Below are positions 1-8,906 of a DNA stretch of 64,000 bases, piece by piece. The DNA is from Sulfurovaceae bacterium (GTDB lineage Bacteria > Campylobacterota > Campylobacteria > Campylobacterales > Sulfurovaceae): assembly GCA_028714675.1 (NCBI GenBank), contig JAQTLV010000001.1:289507-353506 (forward strand), in the 5' to 3' direction. Both the position numbers and the translations under genes were made by a program. Numbering within the stretch: position 1 is the stretch's first letter; each line of letters opens with the position of its first letter. The notes beneath the pieces were generated by a model, which was not told the origin of the DNA, ran no database searches, and saw only the letters and a program-made list of their open reading frames with translations.

Positions 1-2
1 AT

Positions 3-131
3 GATGAAAGCAGAGTGACGCATTTTAATAAAATAAAGGATAATTTTTACATGACTATTTTACATGCAAAGCTAGTGTTAAAACGCATTTTTTTGTTAAA
101 GGGAATATTAAAAAAAGGGAAAACCGTATGA
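3..131 (+). CDS. C-terminal end of an upstream gene, cut by the window edge
   Basis: One reading frame is open from base 3 to a TGA at 129-131, giving 42 residues of a basic, hydrophobic tail. The TGA overlaps the ATG of the ammonia-lyase by four bases (ATGA), the arrangement used repeatedly between genes of this locus, so I read it as the end of a translated upstream cluster gene. The other two frames stop almost at once. Its function cannot be told from the tail; in aryl polyene clusters a glycosyltransferase or acyltransferase is often found next to the lyase, but that is only context. Confidence 0.6.
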   Translation, partial: DESRVTHFNKIKDNFYMTILHAKLVLKRIFLLKGILKKGKTV

Positions 132-1648
132 CACTTACGATAAATAATCAATTTATACCATTTGAAAGTTTGGTATCTGCTAGCTCAATAATACTTGACT
201 CTTCAGATTCGTTTAGGGAAAAGATAAAATCAGCACAAGATTTACTTCTAAAAGAGATTAGTGAGGGTAAACCAATATATGGCGTAACCACAGGTTATGG
301 AGAATCAGGGAAAAATTACTTGGTTTATGAAGATGCAGTAAAGCTTCAAAATAATCTATATAGATTTCATGGGTGTGGTGTTGGAGATATACTATCAGAG
401 CAAGAAATTTACTATATCATGTTAGTTCGTCTAATAAGTATATCAAAAGGATTTTCAGGAGTAAGTGTAGAGCTTTTAGAATCCCTAATAAGTTTTTTAG
501 AGCACGGGATATATCCTGCTATTCCTTCAAAAGGTTCCGTTGGTGCAAGTGGTGATTTGACACCACTTTCTTATATAGCAGCAGCTCTCGTAGGAGATAG
601 AGAGGTTATTTATAAATCTGAAATACGCCCTACATCCGAAGTACTAAAAGAGTGTGGTATAAAACCATATAGTTTTAAACCAAAAGAGGCACTTGCCATT
701 ATGAATGGTACATCTGTAATGACTGGTATTTTAGTACTTCAATTGCAGCATTTTGAGAAATTATTAATGCAATTAGAGAGTTTTGCTAGTTGTTTATTTG
801 AAGCGATGGAAGCAGATACTACAGCACTAGAACCGTTTGTTCATAATGTTAAACCGTTTGATGGACAGATAAAATCAGCAAAAAATATTTTAGCAAAAAC
901 TAGTGGCAATAGTTTAACACATGATCGTCTGAGTCGATACAAAAGTTTTTTTGATGTAGAAAATCATAATATTCAAGATAGATATTCTATCAGATGTGTG
1001 CCACAAGTTTTAGGTGTTGCGTGGGATAATTTGGCAATTGCTAAAAAATGGGTTGAGACAGAGATAAATTCTGTTAGTGATAATCCTCTTATGAATTGTG
1101 ATGAGCAAATTATTTATACCGGATGTAATTTTTATGGTGGATATATGGCTCATGCAGCAGACACATTAAAAATATGCTTGGCAAATATGGCAGATTTATT
1201 GGATAAACAGTTTGCTGTTTTAGTAGATGAAAAATTCAATCGTGGATTAGGGGAAAATTTAAAATTATCTAAAGAACATTATCATCATGGATTTAAAGCT
1301 ATGCAAATATCTTTGAGTTCTCTTAGTGCTGATGTTATGATGAGAATGCTCCCATCAAGTGTATTTTCCCGCTCTACAGAGTCTATGAACCAAGATAAAG
1401 TTAGCATGGGAACTACAGGAGCATTGGGGCTAAAAGGTGGCATAGAAGAGTTTTCTTCAATGATGGCTATAGCTATGCTAGGAATGGCACAAGCTATTGA
1501 CATTCGTGGTGTAGATAAATTTTCACCATTTGCCCAGAGTATTTATGATAAAATTCGTAAAATTTCACCTCCTTTGATTGAAGATAGACGTCTTGACATG
1601 GATATCTTAAAGGTCAAAGATATGTTACTTCGTGGAGATTTGATTTGA
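128..1648 (+). CDS. Aromatic amino acid ammonia-lyase (HAL/PAL/TAL family)
   Basis: A 506-residue lyase expected to remove ammonia from tyrosine, phenylalanine or histidine to give the arylacrylate. The self-cyclising Ala-Ser-Gly triad that forms the MIO cofactor is at residues 140-142 (GASGDL), the lid tyrosine motif TTGYG is near residue 57, and NGTSVMTG follows near 190. Length is normal for the family. The two residues that align with the substrate-selectivity pair (His-Leu in classic TAL, Ser-His in HAL, Phe-Leu in PAL) read Phe80-His81, so substrate is open. Tyrosine to p-coumarate is favoured because the gene starts a polyketide cluster where this acid serves as primer. It overlaps the next gene by four bases. 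Confidence 0.9.
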   Translation: MTLTINNQFIPFESLVSASSIILDSSDSFREKIKSAQDLLLKEISEGKPIYGVTTGYGESGKNYLVYEDAVKLQNNLYRFHGCGVGDILSEQEIYYIMLVRLISISKGFSGVSVELLESLISFLEHGIYPAIPSKGSVGASGDLTPLSYIAAALVGDREVIYKSEIRPTSEVLKECGIKPYSFKPKEALAIMNGTSVMTGILVLQLQHFEKLLMQLESFASCLFEAMEADTTALEPFVHNVKPFDGQIKSAKNILAKTSGNSLTHDRLSRYKSFFDVENHNIQDRYSIRCVPQVLGVAWDNLAIAKKWVETEINSVSDNPLMNCDEQIIYTGCNFYGGYMAHAADTLKICLANMADLLDKQFAVLVDEKFNRGLGENLKLSKEHYHHGFKAMQISLSSLSADVMMRMLPSSVFSRSTESMNQDKVSMGTTGALGLKGGIEEFSSMMAIAMLGMAQAIDIRGVDKFSPFAQSIYDKIRKISPPLIEDRRLDMDILKVKDMLLRGDLI

Positions 1649-2337
1649 AAAAAGTTCTTATTACTGGAGCTACAGGTGCTATTGGAGAGGCTTGTGCAAG
1701 ATATTTTTCCCAAAATGGATATTTTGTATATATCCATTATCATAGCAATAAAGAAAAAGCAGATACGCTTGTGGGTGAGTTAGGAAATGCTCAAAGTATA
1801 GGTTTTGATATATCTTCAGCTCAAAGTGTAAAAAGTGCATTAGACGGTATAGTAGTTGATGTTTTGGTAAATAATGCTGGCAAGACGAAAGATAAGCTAT
1901 TTTTTTGGCTTGAAGAAGATGATTGGAATGATGTTCTTCAAACCAATCTAACAGGTACATTTTATGTAACAAAAGCACTACTACCTGCTATGCAAAAAAA
2001 TAAAAAAGGCTCTATTGTGAATATAGCATCAGTTGCTGGAGTAGTTGGCAATGCAGGACAGACCAATTATGCTGCATCTAAAGGCGGTATGATAGCTATG
2101 AGCAAATCTCTTGCACTAGAGGTTGCTCGTCATAACATTAGAGTCAATTGTGTAGTGCCTGGATTTATACATTCTGAAATGACAGCAGGCTTTAATGAAA
2201 AGGATTTTGAAAAAGTTATCCCAATGAAGCGTTTTGGAAAACCACAAGAAGTTGCAGAAGTTGTTTATTTTCTAGCCGATAAAGCTACTTATATGACAGC
2301 GGATGTGGTAAATATCTCTGGAGGCATGGTAAGATGA
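1645..2337 (+). CDS. 3-oxoacyl-ACP reductase, FabG-like (SDR)
   Basis: A 230-residue short-chain dehydrogenase that would reduce the beta-keto group of the growing ACP-bound chain with NAD(P)H. Visible features are the nucleotide-binding glycine motif ITGATGAIG at residues 6-14, the NNAG motif, the catalytic Ser in NIASVAG and the YAASK active-site motif. It is the only ketoreductase in the locus and corresponds to ApeQ of aryl polyene clusters. It starts with TTG inside the end of the lyase gene and overlaps the ketosynthase start by four bases, so the genes are probably translationally coupled. Confidence 0.92.
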   Translation: MKKVLITGATGAIGEACARYFSQNGYFVYIHYHSNKEKADTLVGELGNAQSIGFDISSAQSVKSALDGIVVDVLVNNAGKTKDKLFFWLEEDDWNDVLQTNLTGTFYVTKALLPAMQKNKKGSIVNIASVAGVVGNAGQTNYAASKGGMIAMSKSLALEVARHNIRVNCVVPGFIHSEMTAGFNEKDFEKVIPMKRFGKPQEVAEVVYFLADKATYMTADVVNISGGMVR

Positions 2338-3563
2338 GAAGAGTAGTCATTACGGGTACTGGATTTTGTTCCCCTATTGGCAATAATACCAAAGAGTTGT
2401 TATATAATTTAGAACACCTAAAAAGTGGAATTGCCTATATGAATCAATGGGATGATATTAAAGGGCTTGAGGCAAGAATAGCAGGTGCTGTTAATATAGA
2501 TGATTTTAGTCAAATACCAAGAGCAAACAGAAGAACAATGGATCGTGTAGCTATGATGTGTGCATTGTCTTTGCAAGATGCAATCGGGCAGAGTGGTATC
2601 AATCAAGATATTTTATCTTCTCCAAGAACTGGAATCTCTTTTGGGTCTGCAATGGGGGGATTGGATACACTTTTTGATTATGCTAGTAATGTTTCTAAAA
2701 ATGAAGGTTTTGGACATCAAAATGCTACAGCTTTTTTGCGTTTTATGAGTCACACAGTTGCTGCAAATTTGGCTGTAATGTTTGGTATAGTTGGAAGAAA
2801 TATTCCTACGAGTTCCGCATGTACAGCATCTTCCCAAGCCATAGGAGCAGGATATGAATCTATAAAATATGGCATGAGTGATGTTATGTTAGTTGGTGGT
2901 GGAGAAGGATTGCATTATGTAGAGGCTGGTATCTTTGATAGTATGGGTGCTACTGATATTTCTCATAATAGTTGTCCAAATGAAGCATCAAGACCTTTCG
3001 ATGAACAAAGATCTGGGTTGGTAGTTTCAGAAGGTGCTGGGGCTTTAGTTTTAGAAGAGTACGAATATGCAAAATCAAGAGGCGCTGAGATAATTGGAGA
3101 GATTGTCGGATATTCTACTACATGCGATGGTAGTCATATAACTTTACCATCAGAAAAGGGCATGGAGGCTGTGATTAGAAATGCACTTCATGATGCAAAA
3201 ATGAATCCAGAAGATATAGGGTATATAAATGCACATGCTACTGCCACGGTAAAAGGTGATATATATGAATCAATTGCAGTAAGTAATATCTTTGGCAAAA
3301 ATACACCAATAAGTAGCATAAAAGGCTATACTGGCCATATGTTTGGAGGAGGAGGCGCATTTGAAACAATTGTTTCTTTGACTGCTCTAAATAATTCATT
3401 TTTGCCAGCCAACAAAAATTTAACAACACTTGATAGTAATTGTGCGCCACTGGATTATCTTTTTTCACATAGAGAAAAATCCATAGCAGCAGTAATGAAC
3501 AATAATTTTGCCTTTGGCGGCATAAATACTTCTATTATTATAAAAAAATTTGAAAAGGAATAA
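2334..3563 (+). CDS. Beta-ketoacyl-ACP synthase (FabF-like, ApeR-type)
   Basis: A 409-residue thiolase-fold ketosynthase that condenses an acyl starter with malonyl-ACP. The nucleophile is Cys163 (SSACTASS); the two catalytic histidines lie in NAHATAT and in KGYTGHMFGGGGA. The Ala in NAHATAT replaces the usual Gly of FabF. Full length with all catalytic residues present, so active. It sits between the ketoreductase and an ACP, the same order as in aryl polyene clusters, where the stand-alone KS of this type is thought to handle early elongation. Role assignment within the locus is inference. Confidence 0.9.
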   Translation: MRRVVITGTGFCSPIGNNTKELLYNLEHLKSGIAYMNQWDDIKGLEARIAGAVNIDDFSQIPRANRRTMDRVAMMCALSLQDAIGQSGINQDILSSPRTGISFGSAMGGLDTLFDYASNVSKNEGFGHQNATAFLRFMSHTVAANLAVMFGIVGRNIPTSSACTASSQAIGAGYESIKYGMSDVMLVGGGEGLHYVEAGIFDSMGATDISHNSCPNEASRPFDEQRSGLVVSEGAGALVLEEYEYAKSRGAEIIGEIVGYSTTCDGSHITLPSEKGMEAVIRNALHDAKMNPEDIGYINAHATATVKGDIYESIAVSNIFGKNTPISSIKGYTGHMFGGGGAFETIVSLTALNNSFLPANKNLTTLDSNCAPLDYLFSHREKSIAAVMNNNFAFGGINTSIIIKKFEKE

Positions 3564-3565
3564 CC

Positions 3566-3811
3566 ATGAATGATGCAGTATTTCAAAAAGTAAAAGATAT
3601 TATTGTAGGACAATTTGAAAAAAATCCAGAAGATATAAGTATGGATAAAACTTTATTGGATGATTTGGGGTTAGATAGTTTAGATATTTTTGATCTTATT
3701 TGTGCATTAGAAGATGAGTATGGATTTCATTTTGAGAGACAAATGGAAAGTTCTATCAATACAGTTGGAGATGTGGTTGCACAAATAGATATTTATCTAT
3801 CTCAAAAATGA
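3566..3811 (+). CDS. Acyl carrier protein 1
   Basis: An 81-residue carrier protein with the phosphopantetheine attachment site at Ser38 in the LGLDSLD motif. Acidic helical sequence and length match the ACP family. It follows the ketosynthase by two bases and overlaps the next gene by four (ATGA). It is one of four carrier proteins in the locus, so it is probably dedicated to aryl polyene assembly, though which chain it carries cannot be told. Confidence 0.92.
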   Translation: MNDAVFQKVKDIIVGQFEKNPEDISMDKTLLDDLGLDSLDIFDLICALEDEYGFHFERQMESSINTVGDVVAQIDIYLSQK

Positions 3812-5055
3812 TTTTCTCTTTACTATATATCATAACTGCTGTAGTAATTTACCACTATGCTGGAGTTAGCACAGCAGGTTTGGTATTGTGCATTATGGGT
3901 ATAGTAAATTTATTTTTTCAAATTTGGAAAAAAAGATACAATTTAGATACTCTTGCTTCGCCATTATTTGCTATAGTACTTGGTATTTGTGCTTTTTTTG
4001 TTTCGGATTTTATTATTATTAAGCTCTATCCATTGTTAATCTCTTTGGTATTTTGGGTATATTTTGTATATGCAGTAATAACAAAAAAATATCCACTTGT
4101 AACTTGGGTTGAAAAATTTAAAAAGAGACAATTATCCAATCAAGAGATGGTAGATATAAAAAAATCTCATTTTTTTTGGGTTATTGTGCTTGGTATAAAT
4201 ACTCTAATACATCTATATCTTGTTTTGTATGGTAGTGTTAACGAGTGGGCTTTATACTCATTTGTTGGTTGGTACTTGTATTTTGGTATAGCAATGGCTA
4301 TTCAACTATCTTTTGTATATTATAAAGTCATTTTTCAGTGGTTAAGAAATATATGGGGTTATGGACTTTTTGTTTTTGTTATCATCATAGCGTTTATATT
4401 TGGGGTATCAAGCTATTATATATTTAAGATTTTGTCAAAACCAAAACCACATGTAATTTTTCAAAGCATTGTTGCCATGATGTTTCGTGTTTTTTTTAGA
4501 AATTCGCCTGGGGTTAAAAAATTATCTTTAATAAAAAGTGATGAGATAAAAAGCGATAAACCTTATATTTATATTGCATCACATCAATCTTGGTTAGATT
4601 ATCCGCTTATGGGAGCATTTATAGTCGATCTATTTCATTTAACAAACAAAAAAAAAGCATTTGTCTGGTATCTTAGATTTACAGCAAGGCTTTTAGGTGT
4701 AATAGATGGCATCGGGAATCAAGCTCTGTATATATTGTTACAAAAATTGAGAAATGGTAGTAATGTGTTGATATTTCCAGAAGGCTCTAGAAGTATTGAT
4801 GGCAAAATAGGAAATTTTAAAAATGGTGCTTTTGCCCTCTCTATAAAATCAGATATTGAAGTAGTGCCAGTATTGATATCTGGGACAAGACTTTTAGTTA
4901 AAAAAGGATCGCTTAATTGGTTGGAAAATAAAAATGTAACCATAGAAGTTAAAATGCTACCACCCATAAAAGCAAACCCATCAGAAGATGTTACAAGTTT
5001 TGCTAATCGTGTAAGAGATATTATGCTTCAGAACCAAAATAATCATAGTGATTAA
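3808..5055 (+). CDS. COG4648-like membrane domain fused to a PlsC-type acyltransferase
   Basis: A 415-residue inner-membrane protein. Residues 1 to about 185 hold several membrane segments and match, by pattern, the COG4648 membrane protein of aryl polyene clusters (YPLLISL, PLVTWVEKF, a Trp-Ala-Leu-Tyr loop). Residues from about 210 onward are a lysophospholipid-acyltransferase (PlsC) domain with the HQSWLD motif (H-x4-D catalytic pair) and the FPEGSRS substrate motif. In many clusters these are two genes; here they appear as one continuous frame. It probably transfers an acyl group, perhaps the finished polyene, to a lipid acceptor. Its 3' end overlaps the convergent acyltransferase gene by 35 bases. 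Confidence 0.82.
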   Translation: MIFSLLYIITAVVIYHYAGVSTAGLVLCIMGIVNLFFQIWKKRYNLDTLASPLFAIVLGICAFFVSDFIIIKLYPLLISLVFWVYFVYAVITKKYPLVTWVEKFKKRQLSNQEMVDIKKSHFFWVIVLGINTLIHLYLVLYGSVNEWALYSFVGWYLYFGIAMAIQLSFVYYKVIFQWLRNIWGYGLFVFVIIIAFIFGVSSYYIFKILSKPKPHVIFQSIVAMMFRVFFRNSPGVKKLSLIKSDEIKSDKPYIYIASHQSWLDYPLMGAFIVDLFHLTNKKKAFVWYLRFTARLLGVIDGIGNQALYILLQKLRNGSNVLIFPEGSRSIDGKIGNFKNGAFALSIKSDIEVVPVLISGTRLLVKKGSLNWLENKNVTIEVKMLPPIKANPSEDVTSFANRVRDIMLQNQNNHSD

Positions 5056-5917
5056 ACCATTGATCTGGGTATTGTTTAACAATTTTTTCCATCAAGTCTG
5101 CATATTTTTGAGCAACATTTGATATAGCATCTTTTTTAGCCATAGAATAATCAAATGGAGTTAGAGTATAATAAAATGAATCATACTTATAAGTACCAAT
5201 TCTAAGTGTAAATATAGCAACAAGAGGCACCTTCCTGTTGTAAGCTACTTCAAAAGGATTTTTATTTATCCTTATTTTTTTACCTAAAAATTCAACAGGT
5301 ATGCTAGATGGAATACTTAAATATCTATCTGCCATCATGGCTACAATTTCTCTGTTTTGTAATGCTTTTGCTATTTTAAAGGCTACGGCTATCTGACCTT
5401 CACTCAAATCGATTATTTTCATTTCATTTATATTTTCATCTTTGATAGATTTTTCAAATGATTGAATACTCTGTTTTGTAATCTCTTCCATTACGATATT
5501 TATAGGAACATTTTTTTGCGTCAAGACATTGCCACCCAAAGCCCAGTCACCTATATGCGAGGATAAAAAAATTATGCCATTATTTTCAAGATTAATAAGT
5601 TTTAGATTGTGGATACTAATCTGATAGCGAGATAGATATCTTTTACTAAACATTCTATCAGACACAACCAAAGCAAATGTGTAAATATGTTTATAGTATA
5701 TAAAAAAATTAAATTTGCCAGTATTGAGGAGATAATATTCTTTTAAATGTTTTTTTAGTTTAGGCGTAGTTAGTGTAAAATAAAGCACTACAAAAAACAG
5801 AACTACATAAAGTCCAACATATCCAAAAATTTTAAAAAAAAGATATACTATAAAAACACCAACCCCACTGCCTCTTTGTTTTGTTTTTATCCATTTTTTA
5901 TCATCTATATCTTGCAT
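5021..5917 (-). CDS. LpxL/HtrB-like acyltransferase
   Basis: A lipid A acyltransferase-family membrane protein of about 298 residues. An N-terminal hydrophobic anchor follows the motif K-x-K-x-RGS, and the catalytic His-Asp pair is in SSHIGDWALGG. The reading frame runs open to an ATG at 5965, but the ATG at 5917 is preferred because family members begin shortly before the Trp-x3-K-x-RG motif. Such acyltransferases occur in aryl polyene and flexirubin clusters and are thought to attach or mature the lipid part. It is on the opposite strand to the core genes and overlaps the PlsC fusion gene tail to tail, but its type fits the locus. Confidence 0.8.
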   Translation of the reverse strand: MQDIDDKKWIKTKQRGSGVGVFIVYLFFKIFGYVGLYVVLFFVVLYFTLTTPKLKKHLKEYYLLNTGKFNFFIYYKHIYTFALVVSDRMFSKRYLSRYQISIHNLKLINLENNGIIFLSSHIGDWALGGNVLTQKNVPINIVMEEITKQSIQSFEKSIKDENINEMKIIDLSEGQIAVAFKIAKALQNREIVAMMADRYLSIPSSIPVEFLGKKIRINKNPFEVAYNRKVPLVAIFTLRIGTYKYDSFYYTLTPFDYSMAKKDAISNVAQKYADLMEKIVKQYPDQWFNHYDYFGSEA

Positions 5918-6078
5918 TTTGCCCGTTTTATTTTTTATACTAATTTTATCATACTTTTTTATCATACTTTATAAAAACAAAGTCTATTTTGATATTATTA
6001 TATATCTAAAATAATATAATAATTTTAAAATAAAAATAATTAGCAATAGTTGGTAAATATGTTTTTAAAAGGCTTTGA
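5918..6078. promoter_or_regulatory. Divergent intergenic region, AT-rich
   Basis: This spacer separates the leftward acyltransferase from the rightward PAP2 gene and must hold promoters for one or both. It is almost entirely A and T, with several TATAAT-like hexamers between 5990 and 6030, so no single -10 box can be assigned. No hairpin or operator-like repeat stands out. Confidence 0.4.
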
Positions 6079-6774
6079 ATGGCTAAAATAGATAGGTTTT
6101 TTGGGCATTTTGTTTGTAAAGATGATTCTTCTTTTTGGAATAATTTAAAATGTAGATTTCATTCATGGTGGTGCTTTAAATTTTTTGGTACAAGTTTGTT
6201 TATAGGGATTTTTTTTATAATATATTTTTATCTATTGAAAAATATTTTTTTCCCAATCACCATTATACCTATAACATCAATTGATAATTTGGTAAATTAT
6301 AATATATATTTTTTGTTCATATATATATCCCTGTGGGTATATGTATCTTTGCCACCACTACTAATGCCTAATCCCAAAGAAGTTTTTTATTATGGTATTT
6401 ATGCAGGTATATTGATGTTAATTGGAATACTATTTTATATATTTTTTCCAACTACAATATCTCAAGATGCCTCTATCTGGAATGATTCTGAATCTATGAA
6501 ATATCTCAAAAAGATTGATTTGGCAGGAAATGCATTCCCATCTATGCATGTTGCAAGCTCTCTATTTTCATATTATTGGATCAAATATCATTTACAACAT
6601 ATGGGCGCAAATAAATTTTTTTATATACTTAATCTGTTGTGGTGCGTAGGTATTATATATTCTACAATGGCAACAAAACAACATCTGTTTTATGATGTAC
6701 TTGGAGGGGCAATACTTGGATCTATAGTTGCGTTTTTTACTATAAGAGATGCTAAAAAAAGATTTTATAGCTGA
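6079..6774 (+). CDS. PAP2-superfamily membrane phosphatase
   Basis: A 231-residue protein with about six membrane segments. The PAP2 core motifs are seen as FPSMHVAS near residue 155 and TKQHLFYDVLGG near residue 205, each with its catalytic His; the Lys/Arg of the first classical motif is poorly conserved. Members dephosphorylate lipid phosphates or transfer head groups, with active sites facing the periplasm; the pattern resembles the AUR1-like branch. Its place between two lipid-modifying genes suggests a role in attaching the pigment to the envelope, which is inference. It overlaps the convergent deacetylase by 10 bases. Confidence 0.82.
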   Translation: MAKIDRFFGHFVCKDDSSFWNNLKCRFHSWWCFKFFGTSLFIGIFFIIYFYLLKNIFFPITIIPITSIDNLVNYNIYFLFIYISLWVYVSLPPLLMPNPKEVFYYGIYAGILMLIGILFYIFFPTTISQDASIWNDSESMKYLKKIDLAGNAFPSMHVASSLFSYYWIKYHLQHMGANKFFYILNLLWCVGIIYSTMATKQHLFYDVLGGAILGSIVAFFTIRDAKKRFYS

Positions 6775-7616
6775 TTATATTTGATAGCAAAATCACCCAT
6801 TTTTATAAAACTGTTAGAAAATTCTTTTATGAGGTTAGAAGTCTTTTGTTCGCATTTTATGCCCGTGTTATGATAATGAAAAAAAGAATCAATAAAGTTT
6901 AATTTTAATTTCGGCTCCATAGTATCAATTTCTCTCGGATGTAGATATAAGAAAACTGGCAAGTTTCGTTGATTATATTTTTTTATATTGTATTTGATAA
7001 ACCATTCTGGAAAAATTCTCAAAAATGCACCACCAGCATAACCAGTTTCAAAACCAAAAATATTGGTTGTTGATTGGGGTATTTCCAATATCTTATGATT
7101 TGTTGGGTAATGCGGTGTTTTGTCGAAATCTTTTATACCAAAGAGTTTATGCTCAGCTGGATATACAGAAGATGAGTATATATACCCTTCATTGGCTAGT
7201 ATTTCATAAAACCATTTGACAGTTTCATCTTTTATTGACCAAGACGGCGCTCTAAAACCAACTACTTTTTGACCTGTAATTTGCTCTAGTATATCAGTGG
7301 ATTTGTGAATATCTTCTGTAAATTCTTTTTGTCTCATACTGTATATTTGTTTGTGAGAGTTTCCATGCGATGCAATTTCATGTCCAGCATCAAAAAGTTT
7401 TTTTATCAAATGTGGCTTTTTTCTTGCTACATCTCCAAGTATAAAACATGTGGATTTTACATTGTTTTTATCACAAATTGCTATTAGTCTATCAATGTTG
7501 GCTTCTAAGTTTGTATCACTAATATTAGAATAATCATTAGCGTTTAAATCTCTATAGTTTGCATGAAACCACTCTTCTATATCAAATGTTAAAAAATTTA
7601 CACTCTTATTTTTCAT
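6765..7616 (-). CDS. Polysaccharide deacetylase with DUF3473 (XrtA-type)
   Basis: A 283-residue NodB-homology deacetylase. LTFDIEEWFH near the start holds the catalytic Asp and a metal-region Asp/Glu; HEIASHGNSH holds the metal-binding His-x3-His, and GFRAPSWS holds the conserved Arg. The C-terminal part (YAGGAFLRIFP and the YLHPREID motif) is the DUF3473 extension usual in deacetylases of exosortase-linked exopolysaccharide loci. No signal peptide, as usual for that subgroup. No exosortase or polysaccharide genes are visible here, so its role in this pigment locus is unclear; it may deacetylate a sugar on the product or be an independent gene. Confidence 0.87.
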   Translation of the reverse strand: MKNKSVNFLTFDIEEWFHANYRDLNANDYSNISDTNLEANIDRLIAICDKNNVKSTCFILGDVARKKPHLIKKLFDAGHEIASHGNSHKQIYSMRQKEFTEDIHKSTDILEQITGQKVVGFRAPSWSIKDETVKWFYEILANEGYIYSSSVYPAEHKLFGIKDFDKTPHYPTNHKILEIPQSTTNIFGFETGYAGGAFLRIFPEWFIKYNIKKYNQRNLPVFLYLHPREIDTMEPKLKLNFIDSFFHYHNTGIKCEQKTSNLIKEFSNSFIKMGDFAIKYNQL

Positions 7617-7736
7617 TGAATTATTATATCAAAAAACAATGTATAAAATAGAGGTATCAAAATGCATTTAGCAACTAAAAAGATAATAGTAGATACAATT
7701 ATATTAATTATTAATCAAGCAAAATCGGAGAGTTAT

Positions 7737-7991
7737 ATGGTAGATTATAGGACAATAAAAGAGCAGCTCATAGAAGCATTACAATTAGAGGACATTACGG
7801 CAGATGAAATAAATGATGATGCACCTCTTTTTTCAGAAGGTCTTGGACTAGATTCTGTTGATGCAATTGAGCTTGTAATTTTTTTAGATAATAACTATGG
7901 TATAAAAATGGACAACATAGGCCAATCTAGAGAAATTTTTACATCTATTCGTACGATGACAGATTATGTTAATCAAAATGCTAGCGTATAG
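7737..7991 (+). CDS. Acyl carrier protein 2
   Basis: An 84-residue carrier protein with the phosphopantetheine serine at position 40 (GLGLDSVDA). The frame is open upstream to an ATG at 7662, but the 25 extra residues are unlike any ACP, and a GGAG ribosome-binding site lies seven bases before the ATG at 7737, which fixes the start. It leads the segment containing the ABC transporter genes. Confidence 0.9.
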   Translation: MVDYRTIKEQLIEALQLEDITADEINDDAPLFSEGLGLDSVDAIELVIFLDNNYGIKMDNIGQSREIFTSIRTMTDYVNQNASV

Positions 7992-8018
7992 ATTAAAGAT
8001 AATGATTGTTGATATGTC

Positions 8019-8906
8019 GTGATTGTTGTTCAAGATATAACAAAAAGTTTTGATGGCAGTACAGTTTTAGATAGAGTATCTTTTTGTATTCCAAAAGGTT
8101 CTATTTCTGGACTTATAGGTCCAAATGGTGCTGGCAAAACAACATTGATGAAAATTTTATCTGGGCTAATTTCACAAGAATTTGGTCTTGTATCGATTGA
8201 TGGAGATAAGCTAGAAGAAAAATCTTTAAGAAAAATTCGTAAAAAAATAGGATATGTTCCTCAAAGTACAGCACTCTATACAGAACTTTCAGGATATGAA
8301 AATCTAAGTTATTTTGGTTCTATTTTAGGAATAAAAAATTATTTGTTAAACTCCGAAATACAAAGAGTAACAGATTTAGTTAACCTACAAGATCACATAA
8401 ACAAAAGAGTTTCAAATTACTCTGGCGGTATGCAAAAAAGACTCAATTTAGCAGTAGGGTTACTAGGAAATCCACCAATTTTATATTTAGATGAACCAAA
8501 TGTCGGTGTAGATCCTCATACTAGAAATGTTATATTAAATGTATTATCTAGTCTGCAAAAACAATATAACACTACTATAATATTTACATCTCATTATCTT
8601 GAAGAAGTAGAAAAAATATGTGATAGATTGATTATTCTTAGCAATGGACATGTGATTGCTGATGATAAGACAGAATCTCTTTTAGAATCTTTTAAAACTG
8701 TAGATATAGTTTTTGCAAATCCATTAAATTTGCCAGATAGTGATTTTAACAATCAAACACAAATCTCATTTCAATATCAAAAGCTAAGAGATATTATGCC
8801 GATATTGCTAGATAATTTAAACAATAATGAAATTTTAAATATACAGTATGGCAGTGGAACTCTTGATCGGTATATCGAGAAATTATCTCAAGAAAAGAGT
8901 ATATGA
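8019..8906 (+). CDS. ABC transporter ATP-binding protein
   Basis: A 295-residue ATPase with Walker A GPNGAGKTT near residue 33, signature YSGGMQKRL near 133, Walker B ILYLDEP near 152 and the switch His in FTSHYLEE. It begins with GTG. It pairs with the ABC-2 permease downstream, sharing an ATGA overlap, to form an exporter. The closest type is the drug/lipid exporter class (NatA/DrrA-like). In flexirubin-type loci such a pair is commonly present and would move pigment or lipid intermediates; substrate here is inferred from context. Confidence 0.9.
   Translation: MIVVQDITKSFDGSTVLDRVSFCIPKGSISGLIGPNGAGKTTLMKILSGLISQEFGLVSIDGDKLEEKSLRKIRKKIGYVPQSTALYTELSGYENLSYFGSILGIKNYLLNSEIQRVTDLVNLQDHINKRVSNYSGGMQKRLNLAVGLLGNPPILYLDEPNVGVDPHTRNVILNVLSSLQKQYNTTIIFTSHYLEEVEKICDRLIILSNGHVIADDKTESLLESFKTVDIVFANPLNLPDSDFNNQTQISFQYQKLRDIMPILLDNLNNNEILNIQYGSGTLDRYIEKLSQEKSI

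Noticed and set aside
1-18. Mini-frame ATG ATG ... TGA at the left edge
   Set aside because: Five codons only; the frame starting at base 3 is open to 131 and ends in the ATGA overlap, which explains the region better.
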